DNA of 64,000 bases from contig JAHBUZ010000002.1 in assembly GCA_019637815.1 (NCBI GenBank), positions 62,001 to 126,000 on the forward strand. Reading direction: 5' to 3'. Shown here in pieces: positions 18,328 to 26,145 of the stretch (the first letter of the stretch is position 1; each line of letters opens with the position of its first letter). The position numbers and the translations under genes are program-made. The notes under the pieces were generated by a model that saw nothing but the letters and a program-made list of their open reading frames with translations, did no database searches and was not told the DNA's origin. The DNA comes from Chloroflexota bacterium. GTDB lineage: Bacteria; Chloroflexota; Limnocylindria; Limnocylindrales; CSP1-4.

Positions 18328-18576
18328 ATGAAAGCGACATTGGGCGAGCGGGGCCAGGTGGTCATCCCGAAGCCGCTCCGGGACAGCATGGGCCTGCGAC
18401 CCGGACAGCAGCTCGAGCTCGTGGAAACGGATGGGCGGATCATCGTCACGAAGACAGCGCCAGATGACGACCCGATCGAGTCGGTTCGTGGGGCTATCCG
18501 ACTGCCGGAGGGGTGGGACACGAACCGGTGGTTCGAGGAAGTACGAGGGCGACCGATCAACACCGACCCCGGATGA
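18328..18576 (+). CDS. vapB: AbrB/MazE/SpoVT-type antitoxin (VapB)
   Basis: An 82-residue DNA-binding antitoxin. The N-terminal swapped-hairpin AbrB domain is recognisable from LGERGQVVIPKPLRDSMGLRPGQ and VETDGRIIVTK. The C-terminal tail (PEGWDTNRWFEEVRG) would wrap and inhibit the toxin. It probably neutralises the PIN-domain nuclease encoded next and represses the shared promoter. Its stop codon overlaps the toxin start. The pair sits inside the xanthine dehydrogenase operon, between the iron-sulfur and FAD subunits, and carries its own promoter, which suggests a later insertion. Confidence 0.88.
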   Translation: MKATLGERGQVVIPKPLRDSMGLRPGQQLELVETDGRIIVTKTAPDDDPIESVRGAIRLPEGWDTNRWFEEVRGRPINTDPG

Positions 18577-18983
18577 TCACGGCGGTCGATTCGAGCGTCC
18601 TCATCGACGTCCTCTCGGACGATCCCCATTTCTCCGACCGCTCGGTCCACGCCATCCAGGAGGCGAGGACACATGGTGGCATCGTCGCGTGTGAGGTGGT
18701 CTGGGCCGAGGTCGCTGGATGGGGCCCATCACCGGACGCCGTGCTCGACCTCCTCGACCGGATGGGCATCGACTTCGTGCCGATGACGCGCCAGGCATCG
18801 CTCGCCGCCGGCACGTCGCTCGCTCGGTATCGCCGCTCGGGCGGGACCCGCGACCGGGTCGTGGCGGACTTCCTGATCGCTGCGCACGCGCTGCTCCAGG
18901 CAGACCGGCTGCTAACGCGGGATCGCGGCTTCTACCGTCGGCACTTCACCGACCTCGTCGTGATCGACCCGAGCGAGGACTGA
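18573..18983 (+). CDS. vapC: PIN-domain ribonuclease toxin (VapC family)
   Basis: A 136-residue PIN nuclease. The acidic residues that hold the catalytic metal are present: Asp in ITAVDSSVLIDVL at the N-terminus, Glu in VACEVVWAEV, Asp in DRVVADFLIAAHAL and Asp in LTRDRGFY. Relatives cleave tRNA or rRNA when free of antitoxin. ATG 18573 overlaps the stop of vapB (ATGA), so expression is coupled. All catalytic residues are intact, so the toxin should be active. Only three bases separate its stop from the FAD subunit gene, so transcription from the vap promoter may also drive that subunit. Confidence 0.9.
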   Translation: MITAVDSSVLIDVLSDDPHFSDRSVHAIQEARTHGGIVACEVVWAEVAGWGPSPDAVLDLLDRMGIDFVPMTRQASLAAGTSLARYRRSGGTRDRVVADFLIAAHALLQADRLLTRDRGFYRRHFTDLVVIDPSED

Positions 18984-18986
18984 GCG

Positions 18987-19844
18987 ATGCCCGTGGAGCC
19001 GCCGGTCGTCAGCGCACGGACCCTTCCCGAGGCATACGAGCTGCTGGCCGCCGATGCGCTGACACCCATCGCCGGTGGCACGGACCTGATGGTGCGTATC
19101 ACCGGCGAGATCGGGGAACCGCCAGAGCGACTCCTGGACATCGGGCATCTCGATGCGCTCCGGGGCATCGGGCTGACACCGGGCGGCCATGCGCTGTCGA
19201 TCGGCGCCCTGGCGACATGGACCCGGATCCGGCACGACCCGCTCGCGCGGCTGCACCTGGGCGCGCTGGCGGAGGCGGCCGCGACCATCGGGGCGGCACA
19301 GATCCAGAACCGGGGCACGCTCGGTGGGAACGTCGTGAACGCCTCACCGGCGGGGGATTCGCTACCGGTGCTGCTGGCCGCGGACAGCGTGTTCGTGCTC
19401 GGCAGTCGGCCAGGGGAACGACGCGTGGCTGCGGTCGACTTCTGGACGGGCTATCGCCAGACGGCACGGCGCGCGGACGAGCTGCTGCTGCGTGCCGAGG
19501 TGCCCCTGGTCGACGGACGTCGGGTGTGCTTCCGGAAGGTCGGCACCCGACGTGCCCAGGCGATCTCCAAGGTCGTGCTGGCGGTGGCGTGGCGGACGGC
19601 TGGCGATGACCCGACGTGGCGCGACGTGCGGGTGGCGATGGGCTCGATCGCGGCGGTGCCGGTGCGGATCCCGTCCGTGGAGACGCTGCTCGAGGGTTCG
19701 GTGCCGGATGGTGGCCTGGCGTCACGGGCCGGTGATGCGCTCCGGGAGGCCATCGCACCCATCGATGACGTCCGCTCGACCGCCGACCATCGTCGGCTGG
19801 TGAGCGGACGGATCCTCCGGCGGCTCATCGAGGACGCCGTCTGA
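18987..19844 (+). CDS. Xanthine dehydrogenase, FAD-binding subunit
   Basis: A 285-residue FAD subunit of the CoxM/XdhB type, which passes electrons from the iron-sulfur subunit to NAD or another acceptor. FAD-binding motifs are PIAGGTDLMVR near residue 30 and the diphosphate loop AAQIQNRGTLGGNVVNASPAGD near residue 105, both standard. FRKVGTRRAQAISKV lies in the C-terminal domain. It should form one complex with the two subunits encoded at 15480-18253 despite the VapBC pair between them. The ATG follows the vapC stop by three bases, with GAGGACTGAG just upstream. Confidence 0.92.
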   Translation: MPVEPPVVSARTLPEAYELLAADALTPIAGGTDLMVRITGEIGEPPERLLDIGHLDALRGIGLTPGGHALSIGALATWTRIRHDPLARLHLGALAEAAATIGAAQIQNRGTLGGNVVNASPAGDSLPVLLAADSVFVLGSRPGERRVAAVDFWTGYRQTARRADELLLRAEVPLVDGRRVCFRKVGTRRAQAISKVVLAVAWRTAGDDPTWRDVRVAMGSIAAVPVRIPSVETLLEGSVPDGGLASRAGDALREAIAPIDDVRSTADHRRLVSGRILRRLIEDAV

Positions 19845-19883
19845 CCGAGCACTGGAGCGCTGACCCAGCTGAGTGACGCGCCC

Positions 19884-21284
19884 TCAGCCGAGGGAGCGCG
19901 CCACGTATCGACCATCGCCCCGGGTGCCGAGATACATGCCATCACGAACGACCGAGCGCCCTCCCGCCACCACCTCCCTGATGGCGCCGGTGACCTCCAG
20001 GCCTTCGTACGGCGTGAAGTCGCTGGCGTGGTGGAGATCCGCCTGGCGGATGGTGCGCCGCGCGGCCGGGTCGAACACCACCAGGTCGGCATCGCGACCC
20101 ACCTCGATGGCGCCCTTGGTGGGCATGCCGAAGAGTCGAGCAGGCGTCGTGGCGAGCACGTCCACCATCCGCTCCGGGGTCATACGCCCGGCAGGAGCGG
20201 CGCCCCAGGTCACAGCAAGGAGCGTCTCCACCCCGGGCGCGCCATTCGAGACCACGGGGAACGGCTGGCCCTCGTCCCGCTTCTCCCGGTCGAGCCGATC
20301 GGGCACGTGGTCCGTGGCCACGAGGTCCAGGTCCCCCGCCACGAGCGCGTCCCACATGGCAGCCTGGTCATCGAGGCTTCGGAGCGGCGGCGAGATGATC
20401 GCCGCCATCGCATCCGTCCGGGGTCGTTCGTATCGCGAAGCATCCAGCACCAGATAGTGCGGACAGGTCTCGCCGAACACCGGCTGGCCGGCTGCGCGGG
20501 CCCGCGTGATCGCCGCCACCGCTGCGCGGCTCGAGACGTGGACCAGATAGGCCGGTGCATCCGCCGTTGCCGCGAGTGCGATGGCCCGCGCGGTGCCGGT
20601 CGCCTCGCATGCGGGCGGGCGTGACCGTGCATGGCCCCGCGGCCCATCCTCGCCGGCCGCCAGCTGCTCGGCGATGCCCTTGTCCAGCATCGCGCGGTCC
20701 TCGCAGTGGACCTGGAGCAGCATCCCTGCGGCACGCGACGCCCGCAGCAGCTCCGCGAGCCGCGCCTCGTCCACGCCGAAGTCATAGACCAGGAAGCACT
20801 TGCCGGACGCCACCCCCAGGTCGACCAGGGCCGCCAGCTCCGCCGCCGGATCGGTCTGTTGCGCCGTGAGCACCGCCGAGAGCCCCACGTCGATGGCCGC
20901 ATCACCCCTCGTCCGGTCCAGCCACTCCCGCGCCGCGGCGAGCGCGGACCCCGCGACCCCCTCGCTGATGCCGGTGCCCGGGTTGTCGAACGCCAGCAGG
21001 GTCGTGGTGCCACCGAAGGCCGCCGCGCGCGTGTCCTGGAAGAACCGATCCGGTTCGTCGTCGGTGGCGATCCGGGTGTGGGTGTGAACGTCGATGACAC
21101 CGGGCAGCACCAGCAGCCCATGGGCGTCGATGACGCGACCCGCCGCCTCGACCGGGATGGCGGCCTCCAGTGCGCTGATCCGACCGTCCCGGACACCGAC
21201 ATCCGCGCGGAGCGAGCGGTCTGCACGGACCACCGTCCCGCCGCGGATCACCAGATCGAACCGCGGCGCCGCGGTGATGGTCAT
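19884..21284 (-). CDS. Hydantoinase/allantoinase family cyclic amidohydrolase
   Basis: Opens a cyclic ureide ring. In this setting allantoin to allantoate is the likely reaction, though hydantoin or dihydropyrimidine is possible. The protein has 466 residues. It has the metal motif PGVIDVHTHTR, a lysine in SGKCFLVYDF that should be carboxylated to bridge the metals, QVHCED and LVHVSSRA (metal histidines), GETCPHYL, and VATDHVPD (catalytic Asp). The ending DFTPYEGLEVTG is closest to D-hydantoinases and dihydropyrimidinases. Its start overlaps by four bases the stop of the DUF3830 gene. It is convergent with the xanthine dehydrogenase operon. Confidence 0.85.
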   Translation of the reverse strand: MTITAAPRFDLVIRGGTVVRADRSLRADVGVRDGRISALEAAIPVEAAGRVIDAHGLLVLPGVIDVHTHTRIATDDEPDRFFQDTRAAAFGGTTTLLAFDNPGTGISEGVAGSALAAAREWLDRTRGDAAIDVGLSAVLTAQQTDPAAELAALVDLGVASGKCFLVYDFGVDEARLAELLRASRAAGMLLQVHCEDRAMLDKGIAEQLAAGEDGPRGHARSRPPACEATGTARAIALAATADAPAYLVHVSSRAAVAAITRARAAGQPVFGETCPHYLVLDASRYERPRTDAMAAIISPPLRSLDDQAAMWDALVAGDLDLVATDHVPDRLDREKRDEGQPFPVVSNGAPGVETLLAVTWGAAPAGRMTPERMVDVLATTPARLFGMPTKGAIEVGRDADLVVFDPAARRTIRQADLHHASDFTPYEGLEVTGAIREVVAGGRSVVRDGMYLGTRGDGRYVARSLG

Positions 21285-21718
21285 GTCGAGGTGCCGGCGC
21301 CCGGTCCGTCGATCTCCTCGATGCGGATGGTCTGGGCGCCCTCCCAGAGACACCGCCGCCCCAGCTCCCGGAGCTGGTCGAGTCCGGTCACCAGCGTGAT
21401 GACATGGTTGCCCGCCAGCTGACCCACCTTGCTGGAGAAGTCGACCGAGCCATAGGCGAGCAGGATCTCGCACTCGGACAGGCCACCCGGATAGACGATG
21501 AGCTCACCCGGCGCAGGGTGGCTGGTGGCGTTCTCCGGCGGCAGATCGAGGTGTTGGTCCCCGAACGGGATCCAGGTGCCCTCGCCGCTCCAGCGGACAT
21601 GGATGAGCCGGCTCTCCAGGGGCAGCAGGCGGCGGACCGCCTCGGTGGTGCGTGGCGCACCGTCCACCCAGTGCCCGGTAAAGTGCAGGTCGCCGACCGT
21701 GATGACCAGGATGCCCAT
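21281..21718 (-). CDS. DUF3830 family (cyclophilin-like fold) protein
   Basis: A 145-residue protein that I place in DUF3830, a small family of cyclophilin-like fold found beside hydantoinase and allantoinase genes. Recognisable parts are the GWVDGAPRT-type start region, WSGEGTWIP, HPAPGELIVYPGG and the C-terminal LRELGRRCLWEGAQTI. The biochemical role is unknown; its overlap with the hydantoinase start suggests a helper or a related ring-opening activity. It is divergent from HIU hydrolase with only 35 bp between start codons, so the promoters in that gap must overlap. Confidence 0.72.
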   Translation of the reverse strand: MGILVITVGDLHFTGHWVDGAPRTTEAVRRLLPLESRLIHVRWSGEGTWIPFGDQHLDLPPENATSHPAPGELIVYPGGLSECEILLAYGSVDFSSKVGQLAGNHVITLVTGLDQLRELGRRCLWEGAQTIRIEEIDGPGAGTST

Positions 21719-21753
21719 GACGAGGCAGGATACCGCCCGATGGGGAGCCCACG

Positions 21754-22083
21754 ATGACCGATCGCCCGACCATCTCCACGCACGTGCTCGATACCGCGCT
21801 CGGCCGGCCCGCCGCCGGCGTCCGAGTGCGACTCGCGGCTCTCCTCGATGACGGTGCCCATCGACCCATCGGCGAGGGGGTCACCGATGCGGACGGCCGG
21901 ATCCGCTCGCTCGTCGACGGGCTCGTGCCGGGCGTCTATCGGCTGACGTTCGAGGTCCACGCGTACCGCACCGGGTTCCTGCGGGAGGTCACCCTCGAGA
22001 TCGAAGTGGACGACGCCACGCGCTCGTGGCACGTCCCCCTGCTCCTCGCGCCCTACGGCGCGACCACCTACCGGGGGAGCTGA
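21754..22083 (+). CDS. uraH: 5-hydroxyisourate hydrolase (transthyretin-like)
   Basis: Hydrolyses 5-hydroxyisourate, the urate oxidase product, to OHCU. The protein has 109 residues, typical of this transthyretin-related enzyme. The N-terminal motif STHVLDTALGRPA, the middle VTDADGRI, and the C-terminal signature YRGS are all intact, including the His and Arg of the active site. It is followed after two bases by the OHCU decarboxylase and then by urate oxidase, so the genes of three consecutive steps form one operon. A GGGGAG ribosome binding site precedes ATG 21754. Confidence 0.95.
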   Translation: MTDRPTISTHVLDTALGRPAAGVRVRLAALLDDGAHRPIGEGVTDADGRIRSLVDGLVPGVYRLTFEVHAYRTGFLREVTLEIEVDDATRSWHVPLLLAPYGATTYRGS

Positions 22084-22085
22084 CG

Positions 22086-22595
22086 ATGCCGCTGCCGTCG
22101 ATCGCTGCCCTGGATGCCATGACCGACGAGGCGCTCGCCACGGCCCTCGGGCCGCTCTTCGAGCGGGCGCCCGGATATCTTGCGCTGCTGGCGGAGCGGC
22201 GTCCCTTCGGCAGCTGGGACGGGCTGTACCAGGCCGCAGAGGCAGTCGCGCTGACGGCGCCGGACCCCATCCAGCGAGAGCTGCTCGATGCGCATCCGCG
22301 GATCGGCGCGCCACCCGGCAGCGTGTCCGCGCTCTCGTACCGGGAGCAGGGCTACGATCGGGAGCAGGCGGAGGCCATCGAGGCGCTGGGGCCACTGAAC
22401 GACGCCTACGAGGTGCACTTCGGGTTCCGGTATGTCGTGTTCGTGGCGGGCCGCCCACGCTCGGCCATCGTGCCCCTGCTGCGGGACGCGATCGGAGCGG
22501 ACCCCGCCGCGGAGCGGGAACGTGGCCTGCGGGACGTGGTGGCCATCGCACGGGCCCGCGCACAGGCGCTGGGCATCGAGGAGGGGACCGGCTGA
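22086..22595 (+). CDS. uraD: OHCU decarboxylase
   Basis: Converts 2-oxo-4-hydroxy-4-carboxy-5-ureidoimidazoline to S-allantoin. The 169-residue protein has the catalytic histidine motif DAHPRIG near residue 68, the all-helical pattern of the family, and the GFRYVVFVAGRPRSAIV stretch late in the protein, where the conserved Phe and the P/R residues lie. ATG 22086 starts two bases after the uraH stop, and its own stop overlaps the urate oxidase start (TGATG), so all three are translationally coupled. Confidence 0.94.
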   Translation: MPLPSIAALDAMTDEALATALGPLFERAPGYLALLAERRPFGSWDGLYQAAEAVALTAPDPIQRELLDAHPRIGAPPGSVSALSYREQGYDREQAEAIEALGPLNDAYEVHFGFRYVVFVAGRPRSAIVPLLRDAIGADPAAERERGLRDVVAIARARAQALGIEEGTG

Positions 22596-23521
22596 TGCGG
22601 CTCGAGACGCACTACGGCAAGGCGGAGGTCTCGACCTACCGCACCTACGGCACGCCCTTGACCGGGCTGCGCCGTATCCCGGAATCCGCCATCACGGGTC
22701 GACCGAACACGCTCATGGCGGCGTCCATCGACGTCCAGGTGATGGGCGATGCGTTCATCGCCGCCTACACCGAGGGCGACAACCGGAACGTGGTCGCCAC
22801 GGACACCATGAAGAACTTCATCCACCGCGAGTCCCTCGCGTTCCGGGGCAGCACCCTCGAAGGCTGGCTGTGGTTCCTGGGCAGCCGCTTCCTGGACACC
22901 TATCCGCACATGGAGCGGCTCCGGGTCAGCGGTGAGGAGCTGCGCTTCGATGCCCAGCTCGTGCCCGGGCCGGGCGGCGTGTTCGTGCCCAGCGAGGTGC
23001 TGTCCCATCGGCGCCACGACGACCGGGCGATCGCCATGCTGGAGGTGGACCGGGACGATGACGGCCAGGTGCGGCTGCTCGACCTGCGGGCCGGCCGTGT
23101 CGGCCTGGAGCTCATCAAGGTCACCGGCTCGGCGTTCGCGGCGTTCGCGCGTGACGACTACACGACGCTCCCCGAGCGGCGTGACCGGATGCTGTTCACG
23201 TTCATCGACATCAGCTGGCGCTACGCGGAGCCCGCGGTTGCCATCGAGCCGGACCCGGCGCGCTATGTCGACCCGCAGCAGGTGGCGGACCTCGCCGCGG
23301 TCGTGTTCCACGAGTTCGTGAGCCTCTCCATCCAGCACCTCGTGCACGAGATCGGTCAGCGGATGCTGGAGCGGTACCCGGAGCTCGTGGAGATCACCTT
23401 CGAGGCCCAGAACCGGACCTTCGACCCGTCCGGCGAGGACGAGCAGGACACCCGCGTCAAGGTCCACACGGACCCGCGGCCACCCTACGGTCGCATCGGC
23501 CTCACGATGCGCCGAGAGTAG
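22595..23521 (+). CDS. Urate oxidase (factor-independent uricase)
   Basis: Oxidises urate to 5-hydroxyisourate with O2 and no cofactor. The 308-residue protein matches uricase length and order of motifs: YGKAEVSTYR near the N-terminus with the catalytic Lys, NVVATDTMKNF with the catalytic Thr, a duplicated T-fold, the SAFAAFARDDYTTLPERRDRM region, and the late QNRTF. It is the third gene of uraH-uraD-urate oxidase, and ATG 22595 overlaps the uraD stop. Oxygen dependence implies that this route works aerobically. The 240 bp downstream (23522-23762) hold GC-rich inverted repeats but no gene that I can support. Confidence 0.94.
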   Translation: MRLETHYGKAEVSTYRTYGTPLTGLRRIPESAITGRPNTLMAASIDVQVMGDAFIAAYTEGDNRNVVATDTMKNFIHRESLAFRGSTLEGWLWFLGSRFLDTYPHMERLRVSGEELRFDAQLVPGPGGVFVPSEVLSHRRHDDRAIAMLEVDRDDDGQVRLLDLRAGRVGLELIKVTGSAFAAFARDDYTTLPERRDRMLFTFIDISWRYAEPAVAIEPDPARYVDPQQVADLAAVVFHEFVSLSIQHLVHEIGQRMLERYPELVEITFEAQNRTFDPSGEDEQDTRVKVHTDPRPPYGRIGLTMRRE

Positions 23522-23762
23522 CTGGGCAGGTCCCCATCGCCACGCGCCGGCGGGCGCCGACCGTGCGACCGGCGCCTGTCGCAGGTCGAGAAGCCGTGTC
23601 ATGGAAGGGTGGATGGGGCTGCCGGTCGACCTGGTCGATGCGGTCGCGGTCCGCTTCGAGGGCGGGTGTGCTCGGCTCCATCGCCTCCACGGGCGGGGTC
23701 TCGCCCGCACAGTCGGAGCCACTCGTCACCGCCCATCCCCTCACCAGCCCCGGAGCGACCCC

Positions 23763-24926
23763 ATGACCATCGCGCGCGTCCAGGCCTTCCCGGTCCGCTA
23801 CCCCGAACCCAACAACGACGGCAAGGTGCGCTCCCTGTGCCTGGTGCGGATCGAGACGACCGACGGCGTCGTGGGCTGGGGCGAGGCCATCACGGGTGGC
23901 CAGGCGGTGTCGCTGGCGACCGCGTTCCTGGTCGAGCGCCATCTCGCCCCGGTCGTGATGGGGCGCGACGAGCGGGACGTGCCCGTCATCTGGCAGGCGA
24001 TGCGGGACGCCACGTACTGGGACGGCAACGGGGGCATCGTCACCTTCGGCATCAGTGCCATCGACATGGCCCTGTGGGATGTGTCCGGGCGGGCCGCAGG
24101 ACTGCCGGTCCACGCCCTGCTGAGCGACCGAGCGCCGACACCGGTGCCCGCCTGCGCCTCGACGATCCTCGCGACCGGCGATCTGGAGCGCATCGGCGAC
24201 GAGTTCGCCGGGTTCGTCGCGCAGGGTTACCGGATGGTCAAGGGCGGCTGGGGCCACGACCTGTCCATCGCCTTCGGCCGGGACGCGGCACGTGATCTGG
24301 CGGTGGGACGGGCGGTCCGCGAGGCGGTCGGCCCGGGCGTGGCGGTCATCCTGGATGTCGTGGCGCTCGCCGGCTGGGACGCGGACCACGCCATCACGAT
24401 GTGTCGTGCCCTGGACGAGACGGTCGGCCTGTACTGGTTCGAGGATCCGCTCCCGGAGCAGGACATCGCGGGATACCAAGCGCTCCGGGCCGCGGTCGAG
24501 ACGCGGATCTGCACCGGCGAGAAGGGCTGGCACGCGGTCCACTTCCAGGCGCTCATCGACTCGGGCGCCGTCGACGTCATCATGCTCGACCCAGCGAAGG
24601 CCGAGGGCATCACGGGCAGCTGGCAGGTGATCCGGTCGGCCGCGGCAGCCGGGCTGGCGTGGAACGCGCACGCATGGAGCAGCGCGCTGGACACCGCGGC
24701 GTCGCTCCAGCTCGCCGCGGCCACGGACAACACGCTGCTCATGGAGCTCAAGCCGGTCGCGTCACCGATGCAGGATGAGCTGGTCACGAACCCCATCCGC
24801 CAGGTGGACGGCTGGGTCCAGGTACCCAGTGGCCCGGGTCTTGGCGTGGAGGTGGACGAGTCGGTCGTGCGTCGATACCGCTTCACCGAGGATGATCTGG
24901 ACCGGTCTGGCGTCGCGACCGCCTGA
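23763..24926 (+). CDS. Mandelate racemase/muconate lactonizing enzyme family protein, paralogue of the gene at 3355
   Basis: Enolase-superfamily protein of 387 residues. Metal ligands are Asp in VILDVVALAG, Glu in YWFEDPL and Glu in ICTGEKGWH. The His motif WNAHAWSSA matches its paralogue at 3355. The strand-2 motif is KGG (in MVKGGWGHD) where the family normally has KxK, so this gene and its paralogue both lack the second catalytic lysine and form a distinct subgroup. The capping domain shows VVGWGEAITGG. It probably acts on a sugar acid or lactone. It is a single gene, with no LacI-type operator upstream. A CCCCC-N5-GGGGG palindrome follows 14 bases after the stop and may belong to the next promoter. 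Confidence 0.87.
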   Translation: MTIARVQAFPVRYPEPNNDGKVRSLCLVRIETTDGVVGWGEAITGGQAVSLATAFLVERHLAPVVMGRDERDVPVIWQAMRDATYWDGNGGIVTFGISAIDMALWDVSGRAAGLPVHALLSDRAPTPVPACASTILATGDLERIGDEFAGFVAQGYRMVKGGWGHDLSIAFGRDAARDLAVGRAVREAVGPGVAVILDVVALAGWDADHAITMCRALDETVGLYWFEDPLPEQDIAGYQALRAAVETRICTGEKGWHAVHFQALIDSGAVDVIMLDPAKAEGITGSWQVIRSAAAAGLAWNAHAWSSALDTAASLQLAAATDNTLLMELKPVASPMQDELVTNPIRQVDGWVQVPSGPGLGVEVDESVVRRYRFTEDDLDRSGVATA

Positions 24927-24940
24927 CACGACGAGGTGCA

Positions 24941-24956
24941 CCCCCTGTTCTGGGGG
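24941..24956. promoter_or_regulatory. CCCCC-N5-GGGGG box abutting the -35 of the secreted-protein promoter
   Basis: CCCCC TGTTC TGGGGG ends one base before a -35-like TTGACC (24958-24963), which is followed after 19 bp by a -10-like TACCAT (24983-24988). The gene at 25063 would start about 70 nt further on. The same palindrome stands at the same place at two other promoters (30692 and 37692). A terminator for the preceding gene is the alternative, but there is no T run. Confidence 0.5.
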
Positions 24957-25062
24957 CTTGACCGGGCGCTCAGGGGCGCCGCTACCATCCGGCCCGGACC
25001 GGGACCCCACGACGCCTGGGCGCAGGTTCGGATCGATATCCGGTCCGATCAGGAGGAGCACC

Positions 25063-25965
25063 ATGCGTCGGATGCGGTCCCGGTCCATCGTCGCGATGGC
25101 GAGCAGCGTGGTGCTGTCGCTCGTCGTGACCGGCGGTGCGGTCGCCCAGGGATCCATGGCGGATGACCATCCGCTCGTGGGCACCTGGGTCGTGGCCACC
25201 GATGCGGAGGCATCCTCGACGGGCACCGACCTGTACCTCGTGCACGCGGACGGGACGGTCACCGATGTGACACCCGATGGTCCGGCCGGTGTCGGCTCGT
25301 GGCTCCCGGAGGGGGACCGCGGTGCGATCGTCACGATCCTCAGCCCGCAGTCGGACGAGGACGGTGTCTTCACGGGTCATCGCATCGCGCGTGGTGGCAT
25401 CGAGGTCGCCGATGATGGCGCCACGTTCGCCGGCACGTTCACGGTGGAGCTCGCCGTCGGTGCGGAGGGTGCCTCGACCGGGCAGCTGGGTCCGCTGGAG
25501 GTCACCGGGCGACGCGTCGTCGCCGAGGCACCCGCGGAGGTGGCTCCGCCGACGACCGCGGACCCACTGACGCCGGCGCCGCGGAGTCGGACCGATTGCG
25601 CCGGGCAGCCCGTCGTGCTCGCGCACGCCCGCGCCGACTTCTGGATCACGGGCGACTGCCCGGACGTCCGCGTGGAGGGCCGGTCCATCGATGTCTACGC
25701 GGAGGACATCGGCACGCTCCTGATCGTGGGCGATGACATCGACGTGCGCGCGAACGCGGTCGGGTCGGCGACGCTCCAGGGCCGCGGCAACGACCTCGTG
25801 GCGCGGAGCGTCGGCGAGCTGGTCGTCCTGGGCACGTCGAACGATGTCGAGGTCCGGGGGCCCATCGAGTCGGTCGTCATCGACGGCAGCCGCAACGATG
25901 TGTCGGGCCGACCCATCGGCTCCGTGGTCAGCAACGGCCGATTCAACGACATCGGTCGACGCTGA
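25063..25965 (+). CDS. Secreted protein with C-terminal DUF3060-like repeats
   Basis: A 300-residue protein with a signal peptide (SIVAMASSVVLSLVVTGGAVAQG). The first half (HPLVGTWVVATDAEA, HRIARGG, FAGTFTVEL) looks like a small beta-barrel of the kind found in secreted lipocalin-like or SnoaL-like domains. The second half begins with two cysteines (DCAGQPV and DCPDV). It continues as short degenerate repeats of about 20 residues with a V-x-G-x-x-N/D-D-V core (VGDDIDVRA, GRGNDLVAR, GTSNDVEVR, GSRNDVSGR, GRFNDIGRR). This is the pattern of DUF3060 and should form a beta-helix or roll. Function unknown. AGGAGG precedes ATG 25063. Its promoter carries the CCCCC-N5-GGGGG box. Confidence 0.75.
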   Translation: MRRMRSRSIVAMASSVVLSLVVTGGAVAQGSMADDHPLVGTWVVATDAEASSTGTDLYLVHADGTVTDVTPDGPAGVGSWLPEGDRGAIVTILSPQSDEDGVFTGHRIARGGIEVADDGATFAGTFTVELAVGAEGASTGQLGPLEVTGRRVVAEAPAEVAPPTTADPLTPAPRSRTDCAGQPVVLAHARADFWITGDCPDVRVEGRSIDVYAEDIGTLLIVGDDIDVRANAVGSATLQGRGNDLVARSVGELVVLGTSNDVEVRGPIESVVIDGSRNDVSGRPIGSVVSNGRFNDIGRR

Positions 25966-26114
25966 TCGAAGTGCCCGGTCACGTGGTGACGCACGCTCGC
26001 GTGGAGGCGCCCGCTCGTCTCGCGTCGCCGATCGACGCGCGGGCCTGGGTGGACCACGACGCCCCGACCCGCGACGTTCCGACCGCCCGCCCCCGGGGTC
26101 GTCGCGCCCGGTAG

Positions 26115-26133
26115 GCTGTGCGCTGCGCACAGC
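26115..26133. promoter_or_regulatory. Perfect 9-bp-arm palindrome just upstream of malate synthase
   Basis: GCTGTGCGC-T-GCGCACAGC is a perfect inverted repeat with a single central base, ending 12 bases before the ATG and beside the GGGGGG ribosome binding region. It may be an operator for a dimeric repressor, since a TAGGCT -10-like box overlaps its left edge. A hairpin with a one-base loop is sterically unlikely, so DNA binding is favoured over RNA folding. Confidence 0.5.
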
Positions 26134-26145
26134 ACAGGGGGGATC

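Noticed and set aside
23522..23762. Possible small gene between urate oxidase and the enolase-superfamily gene
   Set aside because: Open frames there are short or are in-frame upstream extensions of the next gene without a ribosome binding site. Only GC inverted repeats are seen.
25840..25960. Short repeats near the end of the DUF3060-like gene considered as DNA repeats
   Set aside because: The repetition is at protein level (NDV motifs about 20 residues apart) and the DNA copies differ; no CRISPR or tandem DNA repeat is present.
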